From contig JAUIRK010000715.1 of the NCBI GenBank assembly GCA_030549495.1, positions 1 to 64,000 of the forward strand: a stretch of 64,000 nucleotides of DNA, given 5' to 3'. Below the pieces are notes generated by a model. That model was not told the DNA's origin and made no database searches. It was given only the letters and a program-made list of their open reading frames with translations. Of this stretch, positions 27,101-36,121 are shown one piece after another. Positions within the stretch are counted from its first letter, which is position 1. Every line of letters starts with the position of its first letter. Both the position numbers and the translations under genes were made by a program. The stretch is from Nectonema munidae (taxonomy: Eukaryota > Nematomorpha > Nectonematoida > Nectonematidae).

Positions 27101-30100
27101 CATTTGATGTAAATAGGGAGCTTCTAAAATTGATGATATCCACAAAATAATAACTTAAGCGTAATTTATAAAGTAAGAATGCATTCCACATTTCAGAGCA
27201 AGAAGAGTGACATTAAAAAGTACCCTTCCATAAGATACCAAGTCGTGTACATTAATTTCGGGATAATTTGTTGTCTGACCAAAGGAGCATGCTTGGCATG
27301 ATGATAAACATGTGCTAGTTTTAAGTGCTATTTCCATTCTTGCGAAAACATTTAGAATGTCTTCAATCTCAAACCGTGATCTCAATTAAAAATAAATCTA
27401 GCCGTATCTCTGTTTGTTCTCCGCAAAATATTCTTATATCGTTTTTACGTTTAAAAGTAAAGTTTGTTAATTTGCTAATATACAAGCATATAACTTAAAA
27501 ACATTTAACCACATCTCTACCTTGAATAAAATCTTAATTTTTGTATATCTGATAACATCAATCTCTGCACATTCAGTAATATCACTTAGTAGAAGCAAAT
27601 TTCAAAGTGAAAAGAAAATTGGCAAAATAATTAGTGAGAGTTATGTATTCAGGATAAATTAGATATAACCGAGAGATATCAATTAAGTATATTGCAAAAG
27701 CTTTACAAAGTATAATATTAATTTAAGTGATAAACTCAAAAATGGGTTTGACTTTTTTACGCAATAATATACAATGGTTTCTAATAACTTTGCGTATCAA
27801 TACAAAATATTCTATATCCTTTGTAAATAAGCCTGATAAAATGGAATCAATTAATTGCAAAATAAAATTTAAGAAAATTTCTGAAAAACAAAATCTTCGA
27901 AAAAAAGAATTAATTTATATTTTTTAATTGGAAATAGCAAATAATAATAACTCGACACTAGAATATTTTTGAAAATCAAACACAAAGTAAAATAAAGAGG
28001 ATTCTCATATAACAGTTTTATTTATTTTATCGAACAAGACAGAAAAATAAAGCGCACTTAAAACCTAAAACAGTTGAAAAAACAAAGGAATTGAAAAATA
28101 AAGTAAACGATTTTTTTAAATTGTAAAGATCCTGCACATATAATATTGATCATTTTTTAGTATCTGATCTCTCATCTTCAATGAGAATTTGGAACAAGGA
28201 GTTCAGAAATGGGTTTCTAGGTCTCAAAAAAGTTATTAAAATTCTGAATCTTTGAGAAATCTAATTAGCGCGATAATGTTTCTTTAAGTGTGCAATTAAA
28301 AATGGTGATCAATATAGAAGTAAAATCAAATGAAGCAATATCAGTAAAATACGTATTGCAGGAAATAAAAACGTGCACTATTTTGGTTAATTTCTAATAA
28401 TATCTATACAAACTAAACTAAGTCATTAAAGACAACGTTCAATTGTTTTAAGATTGAGGTCATTAATCACCACGTTCGCATAACATTTGTGATTGGCATT
28501 CTAGATTTGAGAAATATATAGGAAAATTTGGGTTTTCAAGGCATTTGAAACAATTGGTGGAGGTTTTAGCAAATTTAAAGTAAGAGAAAATGAAAAGATC
28601 TCTCCTTTTAATTAAAAATAAGAAAAAGCATTTTACGTGATATTCAATGGATCAGCAGTTGAAGAAATGTTCAATCCACCTACAAAATCAAAGGAAGAAG
28701 TAAAATGACTAGAATTTTGATAACTTTGCGAAATGAACTTCTGTTCCTGACGAATGTCAATATCACTACTTTTGATCATCTTGGAGAATTGTTCTACAAA
28801 TGAAATCTTTTTTTACAAAAACAAAATTAACCAAATATTTCGAAAGCTATCGCCATATCATCTACGTGAATATTTTAGGTATATTATGATTTTATCTGCG
28901 AAATTGGTTAAATGTAAATAGTGTTAATAAAATGTTATAAATTCATAAAATGCAAATAGACAACGAATGTTTGATTTCGTTTAAATACACAAGCAAGATC
29001 TAATAAGCGCATAGAAATAGAGAAATAACAGGGGTGAGCACACCAGATGTAAATGAGAGCCTCACTCAGTTCCGCCTTTATTTTGTTGAGAGCAACCCGC
29101 TTTTATCCAACTACACAAAGTCTATACATTTATTTAAATTTAGTTTTATTGCTATGCTGACAATTTCATCAATCAGATGTTAAATGCCTTTTAGAGAGAG
29201 AGAGAGAGAGAGTAAATGCAAAATGCTTATTTTATAATAATAATAATAATATATAATTTAATATGTGCACTTGCAATTAAATTTTATAAATTTATTCGGA
29301 TGAAACAATATATCATCAAAAATCTTTTTTAAATGTAAAAAGGATGATTTATAAATTTTAATCTTAGAAAAATTGCACTAAATAAGAGCGATGAAATAAA
29401 CACTGTTGGGCCAAGTTCGACACGCAGGGAGGTAATGATGTGTTTCAACAAAAATGACTTGTTTTCAAATAAAAAAGCATTTATTTTGGATTAAATGTAA
29501 AAAAAAGAATGTGGATATATGCAGATTTAAAATGCAAAGAATAGCAGAATGTAGAATACAGTTCAGTTATCTTCAACGAAAAAGTGTGGAGGGTGAGTAA
29601 GGATGTTTAATTTTATTTCTCTGTATTAAAAATAGATCAACCTTTGTTCAAAAAGTAGAAGACAGTCTTATTTGCTACAATTTAGTATTTAAAATTGATT
29701 GGTTTTGATTCCAAAATTTTTTCACAACATTCATCGCCTTCTTATGAGACTTTAATAATATCTTCATCCACTTGTAAAATTTAATATTTGGCCAACATAT
29801 AAGAAATAAAACGACAGTTGTACAACAAGCAAGTTCATTTTCCAGGTATAAGAATAAATGCCAAAATAGCAAGTATAGCTATGGAGTTCCATCTTGCATT
29901 GCTTAAATTTGTTATTTTTAGGAAACTTCCTCTTTTTTTTTAAAAAACAAAAGCTTGAACTAAATTATGAAAAAATTTCATATCATCTCGCAAATCATCA
30001 AATTTCGGAATTACTTCCACGCCAATGTTAAAATTATTTTTAAGATGTTCGTAATTTTCTAATATCTTAGATACAAAAGAGAATTCAATACTATTCCATA

Positions 30101-31795
30101 AATTATATTCTTCTAAAACAATAAAAAAAAATTGAAATTCTGTCTGTTTTGCCATTTGGACATTATAAAGCTGATAGTTGGATTTCCTTTTCTTCATTTT
30201 TAGACTTGAAACTCTTGATTATCAATTCCAGTTTTTTCGAAATTGAGTGTTTTGCTCATCATTTCTCTTAATTTGATAGCTTTTCTGAACACTGTTTTAT
30301 AAATTAAAGATTGAGAGGAAGTTTGTATATTGTTGTTTTGTTGAGAGAAAAAGTGACAGACAGTTTGTTAACAATTCCAAAGATACGACCAAATTGTTGC
30401 GGCATCCATTTAAATATATTTATTGTTGATTCCTTAATGACTGTTTATGCCGAGGTGGAAAATGAAAATGAGCACTCATTTTCCTATAAAATACCTCATA
30501 TGGCACATGCGTTTCTTACAGCCTCTGAACAGTAAGTCTCCTGATCTGCCTTCACGCGGCGGGGTTGTTTAAAACTAAATGATCTTGAGGCAAAAGCGAG
30601 TAACAGGCGCTTTAACCCATTTAAGACCAAGCAAAGCAGACGATATCTAAAAAAACGCAGACGATTTATATTCAAAGTCATTGAAAAAAGCAGACGAAGA
30701 TGAAATTACTTATGTTCCAAAATAGGAACATTGGTCGTGAATGGGTTAACCTCGTATAGCTCCGGGTGGATCAAGCTCGTTAGCTTTGGACAGCAGTTGT
30801 TCTAGGAGAAAATAACTCTGATTCCAAATTACCACTGCCTTGTCGGTTAAGTGCTTGGTTGTACAAAGGCTAAAGGTTTCCAGTCCTGAATACAAACACT
30901 GGTTGGCGTCAGGAAGGGCATCCGGCTTGTAAAAATTCTGCTCCAATTTACTTTGCAATGATCCAAAACTCTATAGAAGGACAGGAACCTATGGAGAAAC
31001 AGGATCAAGCCATCGACCCCCATTTAGGGGATAAGGTGATGAAGAAGAAGAAGATTGTTGATTCTTCATATGTATATCCATCTTTTTGTTCATTTTCTGA
31101 CTCTCTATCTGCGTCAGAAGTTGATCAGACAGACAGTTTGTTATCAATTCCAAAGATACGACCAAATTGTTGCGGCATCCATTTTAATATATTTATTGTT
31201 GATTCTTCATATGTATATCCTTCTTTTTTTTCATTTTCTGTCTCTCTATCTGCGTCAGAAGTTAGATCCGAGAAGGCGCTTATTTTTTAAGTCGAATTAG
31301 AAATAGATTCTATCTTCGTCCCTTTTTGAAGGATGAATTGTTTTAAGGTCTGCAACTGTTCCAGTTGCGTGCCCAACACTTCCTTTACTTTCAATTTGAA
31401 GACGATAAAGTTGCAAATCTTCTTTCCAAATCCAACATCCATTTTCTTTGAATATCATTTCGCAGAACATTTTCATTTAAACTTGTTTATTTGTTAGTTG
31501 CCTTATTAAACTTTTTGTTACTGCAACTTAGATGACTTTATCTTCTCTAGACTTTTTCATTAGTGTTTTTGTGCTTCATGGGTGATGTTTTATTATAATT
31601 TACAAGTTTAAGCCTTTAATTCTTTATTATCATACTAATATATAAAAAAATATAAAAAAAATATATAAAATATATAATAAATTATAAATTCTCCTTTTTT
31701 TTTCAATTTTTTTTTATTTTAAAATTTACCTCTTTAGGGGGTATGTCCTTTGTGTTTTTTAAAAATATTTATTTATTTATAATACAATGTTTTTG

Positions 31796-31826
<31 letters not shown>

Positions 31827-33931
31827 AAATAAATTGGTTTTTTATTAAAATAATTTTTTTCTTCGAAAGTTATGATATACATTTTTTTTCATTCAAAAGT
31901 AGAAAAGTCATACCCCTAGTGTTTATATGCATGGCTCCCTGAGATACTAGCAGATGGTTAGGTGGAATTTAATTTTGAAAGTTCGACACAAAGGCTGCAA
32001 AATATGTCTTTTCGAATGAATAAATAAATAAATAAATAGAATTTACTTTTACCATCAGTGGTTTAGTAGTTGGAGAATAATTAGAAATGAAGTTATTTAA
32101 TTTAGCGATGAGAGGACTTGAGTCGTAAGCTTTAGTTGCTACGTTTATTAAAATCCAAATTTTAAAACGAGTTAAAATGTTTCTGTTTTTCTCTAGCACT
32201 TCATCTAATTTAGGTTCAGTTATCCTTATGAATGAATTCTAGAAAGATGTATCAAAAATGTCGCAAATTAAATGAGAGTAGCCATTCATTCTGTTTAAAG
32301 GTAAATTAATAACACAATTTTATGTGCATAGAAATGCCTCATATTTTAGGGCAAAATAAAATTTCAACTAAATACTGACACATTCAATGCAATACTGACT
32401 ATCGTTAAACCAAATTGTGCTAAGTCTTGCGATGATTTCATTGAAAAAAATGAAAATTAAACATAAATGCATTCTTGTAGCAAGTATTGAATCAGAAACT
32501 CAGAATACTCACTAAGAAAAAATCTAATACTAAATTTCTAAGAAGTATCAGAATATTCATTATGAGGTGCTGATTTTTGTCATTACAAGTTCAGGTGAGA
32601 TGATTCAAGTGAAATGTTTTAAAATTCCAGTGAAACGTTTTCAAGTTCAAGTGAAATGTTTTCAAATTTAAGTAACGTTTTCAAGTTTTAAGAGTATTTT
32701 ATCTTTAGATTCGACTTGAAATTTTTTTAAGATCGGTAATAAATATTTTTACAAAAATCAATTTTTAGTTTGCATTTTTTAATTTTTTGAGAACTCTAAA
32801 AATTTGTAAAAGATGTGTAATTCAATATATATCTTCTCTCAACAAAAAAACAAATATTTTCAAACTCAGTCGAACCTAAAAATAAAACTACTTAAAACAT
32901 GAAAACATTTCACTTGAATTTGAAAACATTTCACTTAAATTTGAAAACATTTCACTTGAACTTGAAAACATTTCACTTGAACTTGTAATGCTATAAATAA
33001 AAAGCTCTAAGAATCTATTGTTTTAAAATTTTGATTAGAAATTAGAATAATCTATAATTACAAAAGTATTAGTAGGCAAATAGCATAGTAGATAATGCAA
33101 AGTGTCTAGATTCAGTGAATTCTGAGTGTGACATCCCTCCAGTTATTAAAGAACGTTCATAATATTGGATGCAAGACATTAAAAAAGAAACTCCTATAAA
33201 AACTATAAATTCAACTGTTATAAATTAACATATGAGTAAAAGAGGTAGAACAAAATTGGATATATAAGGAAAAGCATAGCATTCTTTACAATTTAAAAAC
33301 TTTTCTCATTTATTAAAATTATGAGACCAAATGGGATGGTATAAGAAACAATTGATTTACTTGAAAAATATAATAAATACTTTTTATCGATTTCATCTTC
33401 TCAATTAAAAGACAGGTTGATTTTTAAATTGGGTTTTCAGGAAAAAGAGGCTTCTTGTTTAGGGTATTTAAAATTTTGAAATGAAAACAAGTAAATATAT
33501 CAACCTGCCAGATCTTTGTTTGTGGAGTTGGTGAAGATGCCTTGACTAACCAAGCTATCAAAAACGGCACTTCCATCGTTTCCGAATTCGCTGCACTTCT
33601 GCTGGAATTTAGACGGCCTAATGCATTTTCTTTTGGACGCGTTTATTGCACTGGAGAGGTTCAAGTGGCTTCGCTCTCGATTCTCGTCCTTGTTGCGATC
33701 GCTGGGAAGAGTGACGCGCATTTCTTCTTCCTCGTCCTCTTCCTCTTCCTCGTCGTCTTCGCAGTCATCGTCATCGAAATCCTCGATGCTTCGAGTGCTG
33801 CTACAGACGCTCAACTTTTGTGGAAGGGAGTCCTTGTAGTCGATTGCCTGTTTTTTGCCTTGACTAACTTCATCGTGCATTTCTTCAGACATTACCTGCA
33901 TCATTTTATCAGCAAAAACCACTTTTGATAC
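14995..33931 (-). CDS. MYT1L: MYT1/MYT1L/ST18-family zinc-finger transcription factor (multi-exon, partial)
   Basis: Minus-strand gene assembled from eleven exons: 33,505-33,931; 28,637-28,793; 26,276-26,562; 25,656-25,778; 24,623-24,830; about 24,497/24,514-24,567; 21,810-21,890; 21,278-21,595; 15,950-16,108; 15,209-15,271; 14,995-15,102. All boundaries are AG/GT and phases match at every junction but one. The protein has an acidic tract, Ser-rich linkers, and four MYT1-type CCHC fingers of the form CPxPxCDGxGHxxGxYxxHRSxSGCP. The first pair with linker [15 protein letters not shown] matches vertebrate MYT1L fingers 2-3 (PPEILAMHESVLKCP). In vertebrates these nuclear proteins bind AAAGTTT-type sites and repress non-neuronal genes; that role is inferred by family. 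The true first exon and the C-terminus (a further finger and coiled coil in vertebrates) were not found. Confidence 0.9.
15209..15271 (-). CDS. MYT1L: MYT1-family exon G: fourth finger, first part
   Basis: 63-base exon, acceptor aaattatttag, donor catagaag|gtaaca. Encodes [20 protein letters not shown] and Arg. As in exon D, the intron splits the codon after HR in phase 2 and the last Cys comes from the next exon. Confidence 0.93.
15950..16108 (-). CDS. MYT1L: MYT1-family exon F: third finger
   Basis: Acceptor cactgtttag at 16,109, donor cacaaa|gtaaac at 15,949. The last TC of exon E plus C makes Ser, then [19 protein letters not shown] and [15 protein letters not shown], an uninterrupted CCHC finger. 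The rest ([17 protein letters not shown]) is a linker to the next finger. Length 159, phase 2 on both sides. Confidence 0.95.
17091..17242 (-). mobile_element. tRNA-derived SINE, copy 2
   Basis: Same layout as the copy at 13,208: minus-strand head agggagcatgtgtaggattc, A-box-like gttagatatgg, B-box-like gggttcgatgcc, tail towards ggcgtgttttcatcgaaaag in the complement. Confidence 0.7.
19697..20230 (-). mobile_element. hAT non-autonomous element, 534 bp
   Basis: Minus-strand end cagaggttggcaaactaccg at 20,230 is a standard hAT terminus; the opposite end begins cagaagtaagcg at 19,697. Flanks acctaaat (19,689-19,696) and acgtaaat (20,231-20,238) agree at 7 of 8 bases, as an 8-bp target duplication. 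The gggccgcat and gagccgcatgaggctcgcgg blocks near the ends are typical of this type. Confidence 0.75.
21278..21595 (-). CDS. MYT1L: MYT1-family exon E with PLDL motif
   Basis: Donor catttc|gtaagt at 21,277. The most likely acceptor is tgaaaacag at 21,596, which gives phase 2 in; the frame is open further up to 21,654, so the left edge is approximate. Encodes [19 protein letters not shown], then [19 protein letters not shown], then [20 protein letters not shown]. The PLDLK segment resembles PxDLS-type CtBP-binding motifs and corresponds in position to the 'TLDLSMNK' region between fingers 3 and 4 of vertebrate MYT1L. Confidence 0.8.
21810..21890 (-). CDS. MYT1L: MYT1-family small exon D3
   Basis: 81 bases between acceptor atactcacag and donor gaa|gtaagt. 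In phase 2-in, 2-out reading it encodes [16 protein letters not shown] then [10 protein letters not shown]. It has no domain but good splice signals and compatible phases with exon E. Confidence 0.65.
21891..24496. other. Intron of the MYT1-family gene
   Basis: 2.6-kb intron (or two, if a small exon was missed). Holds a MITE at 22,855-23,172. No other feature supported. Confidence 0.6.
22855..23172. mobile_element. MITE with imperfect terminal inverted repeats
   Basis: Left arm 22,859-22,897 (aacaattgtccctaggataa, ttgccacctggacaactgc) is mirrored by right arm 23,119-23,166 (gcagttgtccgaagggtaat, tatcctaggaggaattatcc). Arms are about 40 bp with several mismatches; the interior is AT-rich and non-coding. 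Superfamily unknown. Confidence 0.7.
24497..24567 (-). CDS. MYT1L: MYT1-family small exon D2, completes second finger
   Basis: Acceptor cattttttag at 24,568. First base T plus AG from exon D makes Ser, giving [18 protein letters not shown]; the Cys completes the finger HRSLSGCP. Donor is uncertain: acaaa|gtctac at 24,513 gives phase 2 and joins the next exon directly, while ttaa|gtatca at 24,496 gives phase 1 and would need another small exon. Confidence 0.85.
24623..24830 (-). CDS. MYT1L: MYT1-family exon D: finger pair equivalent to vertebrate fingers 2 and 3
   Basis: Acceptor ggatttgtag at 24,831, donor cacagaag|gtacaa at 24,622. Encodes [18 protein letters not shown] then [14 protein letters not shown], a complete CCHC finger, the linker [12 protein letters not shown], and [20 protein letters not shown] followed by Arg. 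The second finger lacks its last Cys here; it is supplied by exon D2. The intron interrupts the codon after HR, in phase 2. This exon is the strongest evidence for the family. Confidence 0.96.
25656..25778 (-). CDS. MYT1L: MYT1-family exon C
   Basis: Acceptor tgtttttag at 25,779, donor tgtg|gtatac at 25,655. Encodes [20 protein letters not shown], then [19 protein letters not shown]. Phase 1 on both sides; the final G plus AT of exon D makes Asp, leading into the first finger. Confidence 0.87.
26276..26562 (-). CDS. MYT1L: MYT1-family exon B (Ser/Thr/Asn-rich linker)
   Basis: Acceptor ttttttag at 26,563, donor tcat|gtaagc at 26,275. Encodes a low-complexity, probably disordered linker: [20 protein letters not shown], then [20 protein letters not shown], then [16 protein letters not shown]. 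It ends in phase 1, so its last T plus GC of the next exon makes Cys. Confidence 0.85.
26927..27154 (-). pseudogene. FANCD2: FANCD2-like fragment after YGR block
   Basis: Same frame as the preceding fragment beyond its stop: [46 protein letters not shown]. The spacing of LHx(M/L) to (L/V)Pxx(N/K)K is 21 residues, as in the family. A four-residue gap is needed before LHQ. Confidence 0.42.
27155..27385 (-). pseudogene. FANCD2: FANCD2-like fragment with YGR block
   Basis: Encodes [19 protein letters not shown], then [18 protein letters not shown]. The YGR-x-F ... KxxM spacing is that of the conserved 'KYGRLFVEAFLKQCMPLLD' block. A 17-residue Cys-rich insertion ([17 protein letters not shown]) separates LKT from the YGR and is not in the family. 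A stop follows at 27,155. Confidence 0.45.
28637..28793 (-). CDS. MYT1L: MYT1-family exon A2
   Basis: Acceptor atttgtag at 28,794, donor atcac|gtaaaa at 28,636. Phase 1 in, phase 2 out, joining exon A (G + AA gives Glu) and exon B (AC + A gives Thr) without a break. Encodes [19 protein letters not shown], then [19 protein letters not shown]. It has no domain, but the exact phase agreement on both sides supports it. It lies among FANCD2-like fragments. Confidence 0.78.
29940..30295 (-). pseudogene. FANCD2: FANCD2-like fragment
   Basis: Upper part 30,205-30,295 reads [20 protein letters not shown]; lower part [39 protein letters not shown] and [14 protein letters not shown]. Two stops separate the parts. 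It may correspond to the region from 'LLEDLSQKLESML' to 'FHGLFAW'. Confidence 0.4.
30433..31053 (+). mobile_element. LINE/SINE-type insertion with 11-bp target duplication
   Basis: Flanked by attgttgattc at 30,422-30,432 and 31,054-31,064. It ends in (gaa)n, has the conserved block gttggcgtcaggaagggcat followed by ccggc at about 30,903-30,927, and then cccccatttaggggataagg. The 3' tail alone recurs at 58,574-58,627 in the opposite direction. No coding capacity; it is either a SINE or a 5'-truncated LINE tail. A TTAA-flanked MITE sits inside it. Confidence 0.8.
30612..30749. mobile_element. piggyBac-type MITE (130 bp) with TTAA duplications
   Basis: TTAA at 30,612-30,615 and 30,746-30,749 enclose a 130-bp element whose ends are cccatttaagaccaa and ttggtcgtgaatggg. 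Inverted ends that begin CCC next to TTAA are the hallmark of piggyBac-type MITEs. It carries two gcagacga direct repeats in the interior. Confidence 0.8.
32053..32238 (-). pseudogene. Exon-like open segment, possibly FANCD2-related
   Basis: 62 codons, phase 0 at both ends, between acceptor catctttctag and donor ccactgatg|gtaaaag. Encodes [20 protein letters not shown] then [19 protein letters not shown]. LTRFKxW and YSPTTKPL faintly recall 'VLTRLKHI' and 'PDYVPPL' of FANCD2. The splice signals are good, so it could be a real exon of an unknown gene. Confidence 0.4.
32581..32990. mobile_element. Foldback-like MITE with arms made of 21-bp repeats
   Basis: 410 bp, from cattacaagttcagg to ttgaacttgtaatg. 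The right arm (32,901-32,990) consists of four units of 21 bp, gaaaacatttcacttgaayt, starting at 32,901, 32,922, 32,943 and 32,964. The left arm (32,581-32,695) has the complementary units, more diverged. Interior AT-rich and non-coding. No clear target duplication. Confidence 0.8.
33505..33931 (-). CDS. MYT1L: MYT1-family exon A (acidic region)
   Basis: Acceptor tgttttag at 33,932, donor gcag|gttgat at 33,504; starts in phase 0, ends in phase 1. The 142 codons include [19 protein letters not shown], the strongly acidic [20 protein letters not shown], and [13 protein letters not shown]. Vertebrate MYT1L has a long Glu/Asp tract at the equivalent place, between finger 1 and finger 2. Because the exon starts at an acceptor, at least one more coding or leader exon lies above 33,931. 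The plus-strand frames across this exon are shadows caused by its high GC. Confidence 0.82.
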
Positions 33932-35399
33932 CTAAAACATTGCAATTCCAGCATTATACCAACACGAATTGGTATTGTGTAGCGCACAAAATAACACCAA
34001 CTCATCAAAATATTATGAAATTAAAAAAGTTTAGCAGGGATCATTTACACGGTTAATCAATTTGATCTCAGAAAAAGCAGATGACATTAAGTAGTTTTTT
34101 ATAAACTACCTGGCATTGGTTTTCTAAAATTAAAAGTTTTGCTTTTTGAATGAACCTTCAAATAAGAAAAAGAAGGCCATTTTTATTTCGTGGCTCACTG
34201 GAAATTGGAACTTCTCTCCGTTTCAAATTTCTGGCTACACACCTTTCTCTTTTCAGATATAGACGTTTTAATTTTTCATTGGATGAAATAGTTAGGTTAC
34301 ATAAATAGAAAATGGTTAAGTTGACAGGAATCAGTTTCGGTGCACGACAATTCATCGAACGTGACAATTTATTTTTTAAGGAGTAAGCTTTTACTATTGA
34401 TACTACTGCAGTTTGTGTTAGATTCAATGTTAGAGATAGCGTTAGAGATAGTTTCCAAAATTAATCTAAGAGTCCGTGTTAGTTAGTTTTGGGATCAATG
34501 GTAGAGTGAGTTGAGGAGAGTTAGTTGTAAATTAAAAACATGTTCAACGAATTGTCACATCCATCAATTTTATGCTTCACCCAATTGTTGCACTAGACGA
34601 ATTGTCATAGACCCAGTTAGTATACGTGCGAAGAAGGCATCGTTTGTTGAAGCAATGACATAGTAAATACCGGCCAGCCGAATTAGATGTATATTTTCAT
34701 TGATATTAAATTTATTTCGTTTTTGAATAGCGAATGAAAAAAGAAAGTAAGATTCAAAAATAGGAGTTACTACTAAAATGTATTACGTCAAACAAAAGGC
34801 CATTAATTGAACGACAGAAGGCATAAAAGGTGAGGATAATGAAGAAAAGTTTTTACTTAAAAAGGAAGATAAACATTCACTATGGTTCGTTTATTGAAAG
34901 TGCAAAGTGAAAGTCTGTTTTCTAAAGGAGTCAAGAAATAAGGGAAAAAAGGCTCAAGCACCGTACATCATCCAATTGGTAAAGGAGAGGTTGTGAAGCT
35001 GGAGGAGAGAAGAATCAATGGTATTATGGTAGGCAGGCCGTGCCGAAAGTAGGATAAAAAATATATGATGATAGAATACATTCAGCATGGTCTCATCGTC
35101 ATCTCATTACCATGATTTTAATGTTAAATTATTTTTAAGGTGTGTGTGTGTAAGAAGATGGCATATAGTGTATTTTATCCTATAACTTGACAAATCTATT
35201 GTTCTATTTTCGCTACGAATCGCGAAAAGTTTATAAATTTGAAAAGTTATTAAAATGCCTTGCTCTCTCTCCCTTATCTCCTTCATGCGTTATTGTGTAC
35301 ATAGGAAGAAAAGGGAGATAGATACGTGGGAGTGATAGATGGCGTAATAGATTATTATAGCAAAGTAATTAAATTTGTAAATCAGTTCACACTATACTA

Positions 35400-35870
35400 C
35401 TATTCCTGCTCGACGATATAAATTATTTATCCTCCTACTAACGGCTGAAACAAACGTATTTATTACGAGCAGCGCGCGCGCCTTGAGAGAGACTTCTTTC
35501 GCTATCCCATGCTCTGCAGCGAATGCAGTGCATCCTACTCCTCCTGTTTGGGGACACGCCAGGGTGAAAGAGTGCGATGGAAATGGAGGAAGAAGAAGTT
35601 TTTGGCGTGAGAAGTACGAGAAGGGAAGGTATATGTTATTTAGTGTTTTGTGAATCGATTTGGAAATAGTTAACCTACTTGCATACAAATTCGCTCTCCC
35701 TTCTATAAATTATTTATGTAGAGCGATGCTGTTTCTTTACTTTTAGTGTGCCAGCATTATTATTATTATTATCATTATTAATTATTTGTGAAGCAAGAGT
35801 GAATTGGAAACGCCGCTCGCACTCTCTTCAAACTTTTTCACACTCTTCTCTAGGAGCACTCTTTTTTTAA
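35400..35870. promoter_or_regulatory. GC-richer non-coding block, candidate promoter or leader
   Basis: Contrasts with its AT-rich surroundings (gagcagcgcgcgcgccttga at about 35,468-35,487; cgccgctcgcactctcttc at about 35,811-35,829) and has no credible frame. Its place about 1.5-2 kb above the first known exon of the MYT1-family gene makes a promoter or untranslated exon possible. Confidence 0.3.
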
Positions 35871-36070
35871 ATACAAATTGGAAAACTGTGTACAAAAGGT
35901 TTCTTGCTACTTCTTCATTTGTGAAGTAATGCGCACATTAGAAAACACCCTTCCTACGGAAACTAAGGCATGGTACATTCGCTTTTAAACGGTTAACAGA
36001 GCCTTTGTATGTCTTACTAAAGCTTTGAAAGAATGCCCAAGGTTAGTACCGATTCTTTGTTGGATAGTAC

Positions 36071-36121
36071 CGTGCATCGATAAAAAGCCAATTGCATTGG
36101 AAAGACGTTTATCGATGCACG
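36071..36121. repeat. Perfect 14-bp inverted repeat with 23-base loop
   Basis: Arms cgtgcatcgataaa (36,071-36,084) and tttatcgatgcacg (36,108-36,121) pair without mismatch around aagccaattgcattggaaagacg minus edges. Confidence 0.85.

Larger units (their letters stand above)
30352..31270. repeat. Tandem duplication of ~145 bp, first copy split by an insertion
   Basis: The segment cagacagtttgttaacaatt ... attgttgattc at 30,355-30,432 recurs at 31,128-31,205, and the segment ttcatatgtatatcc ... gcgtcagaagtt at 31,064-31,122 recurs at 31,206-31,263. The two halves of copy 1 flank the inserted element at 30,433-31,053. The minus strand reads [20 protein letters not shown] in the intact copy. Confidence 0.85.
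26927..32238 (-). pseudogene. FANCD2: FANCD2-like gene fragments, collinear and decayed
   Basis: Minus-strand open segments in the order of the C-terminal half of FANCD2 (order judged against remembered human sequence). 29,940-30,197: [10 protein letters not shown] and [14 protein letters not shown], like NHLENIHNYF and QRLLQIFHGLFAW. 29,675-29,872: [15 protein letters not shown], like NKEKIASLARQFLCRVW. 28,151-28,216: [15 protein letters not shown], like HTFVVFFRVMMAELE. 27,155-27,385: [19 protein letters not shown], like LKYGRLFVEAFLKQCM. 26,950-27,145: [14 protein letters not shown] and LPKVNKVL, like LSLLET, LLHHLCG and VPLLKK. Segments at 32,053-32,238 and 31,147-31,480 may belong upstream. 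FANCD2 acts in interstrand crosslink repair with FANCI. The last two parts are in one frame with a TAA between them and no room for an intron, and the EAFWLGNLKNRDL block is absent, so it is probably a pseudogene. No single segment is decisive alone. Confidence 0.45.

Noticed and set aside
30958-31300. Plus-strand frame of 110 residues with an internal duplicate ([13 protein letters not shown])
   Set aside because: The repeat is the tandem DNA duplication and the frame starts inside the inserted element.
33542-33928. Plus-strand frames of 128 and 72 residues, one with a long Ser run
   Set aside because: They are the reverse of the acidic MYT1-family exon A; the Ser run is the complement of its Glu codons.
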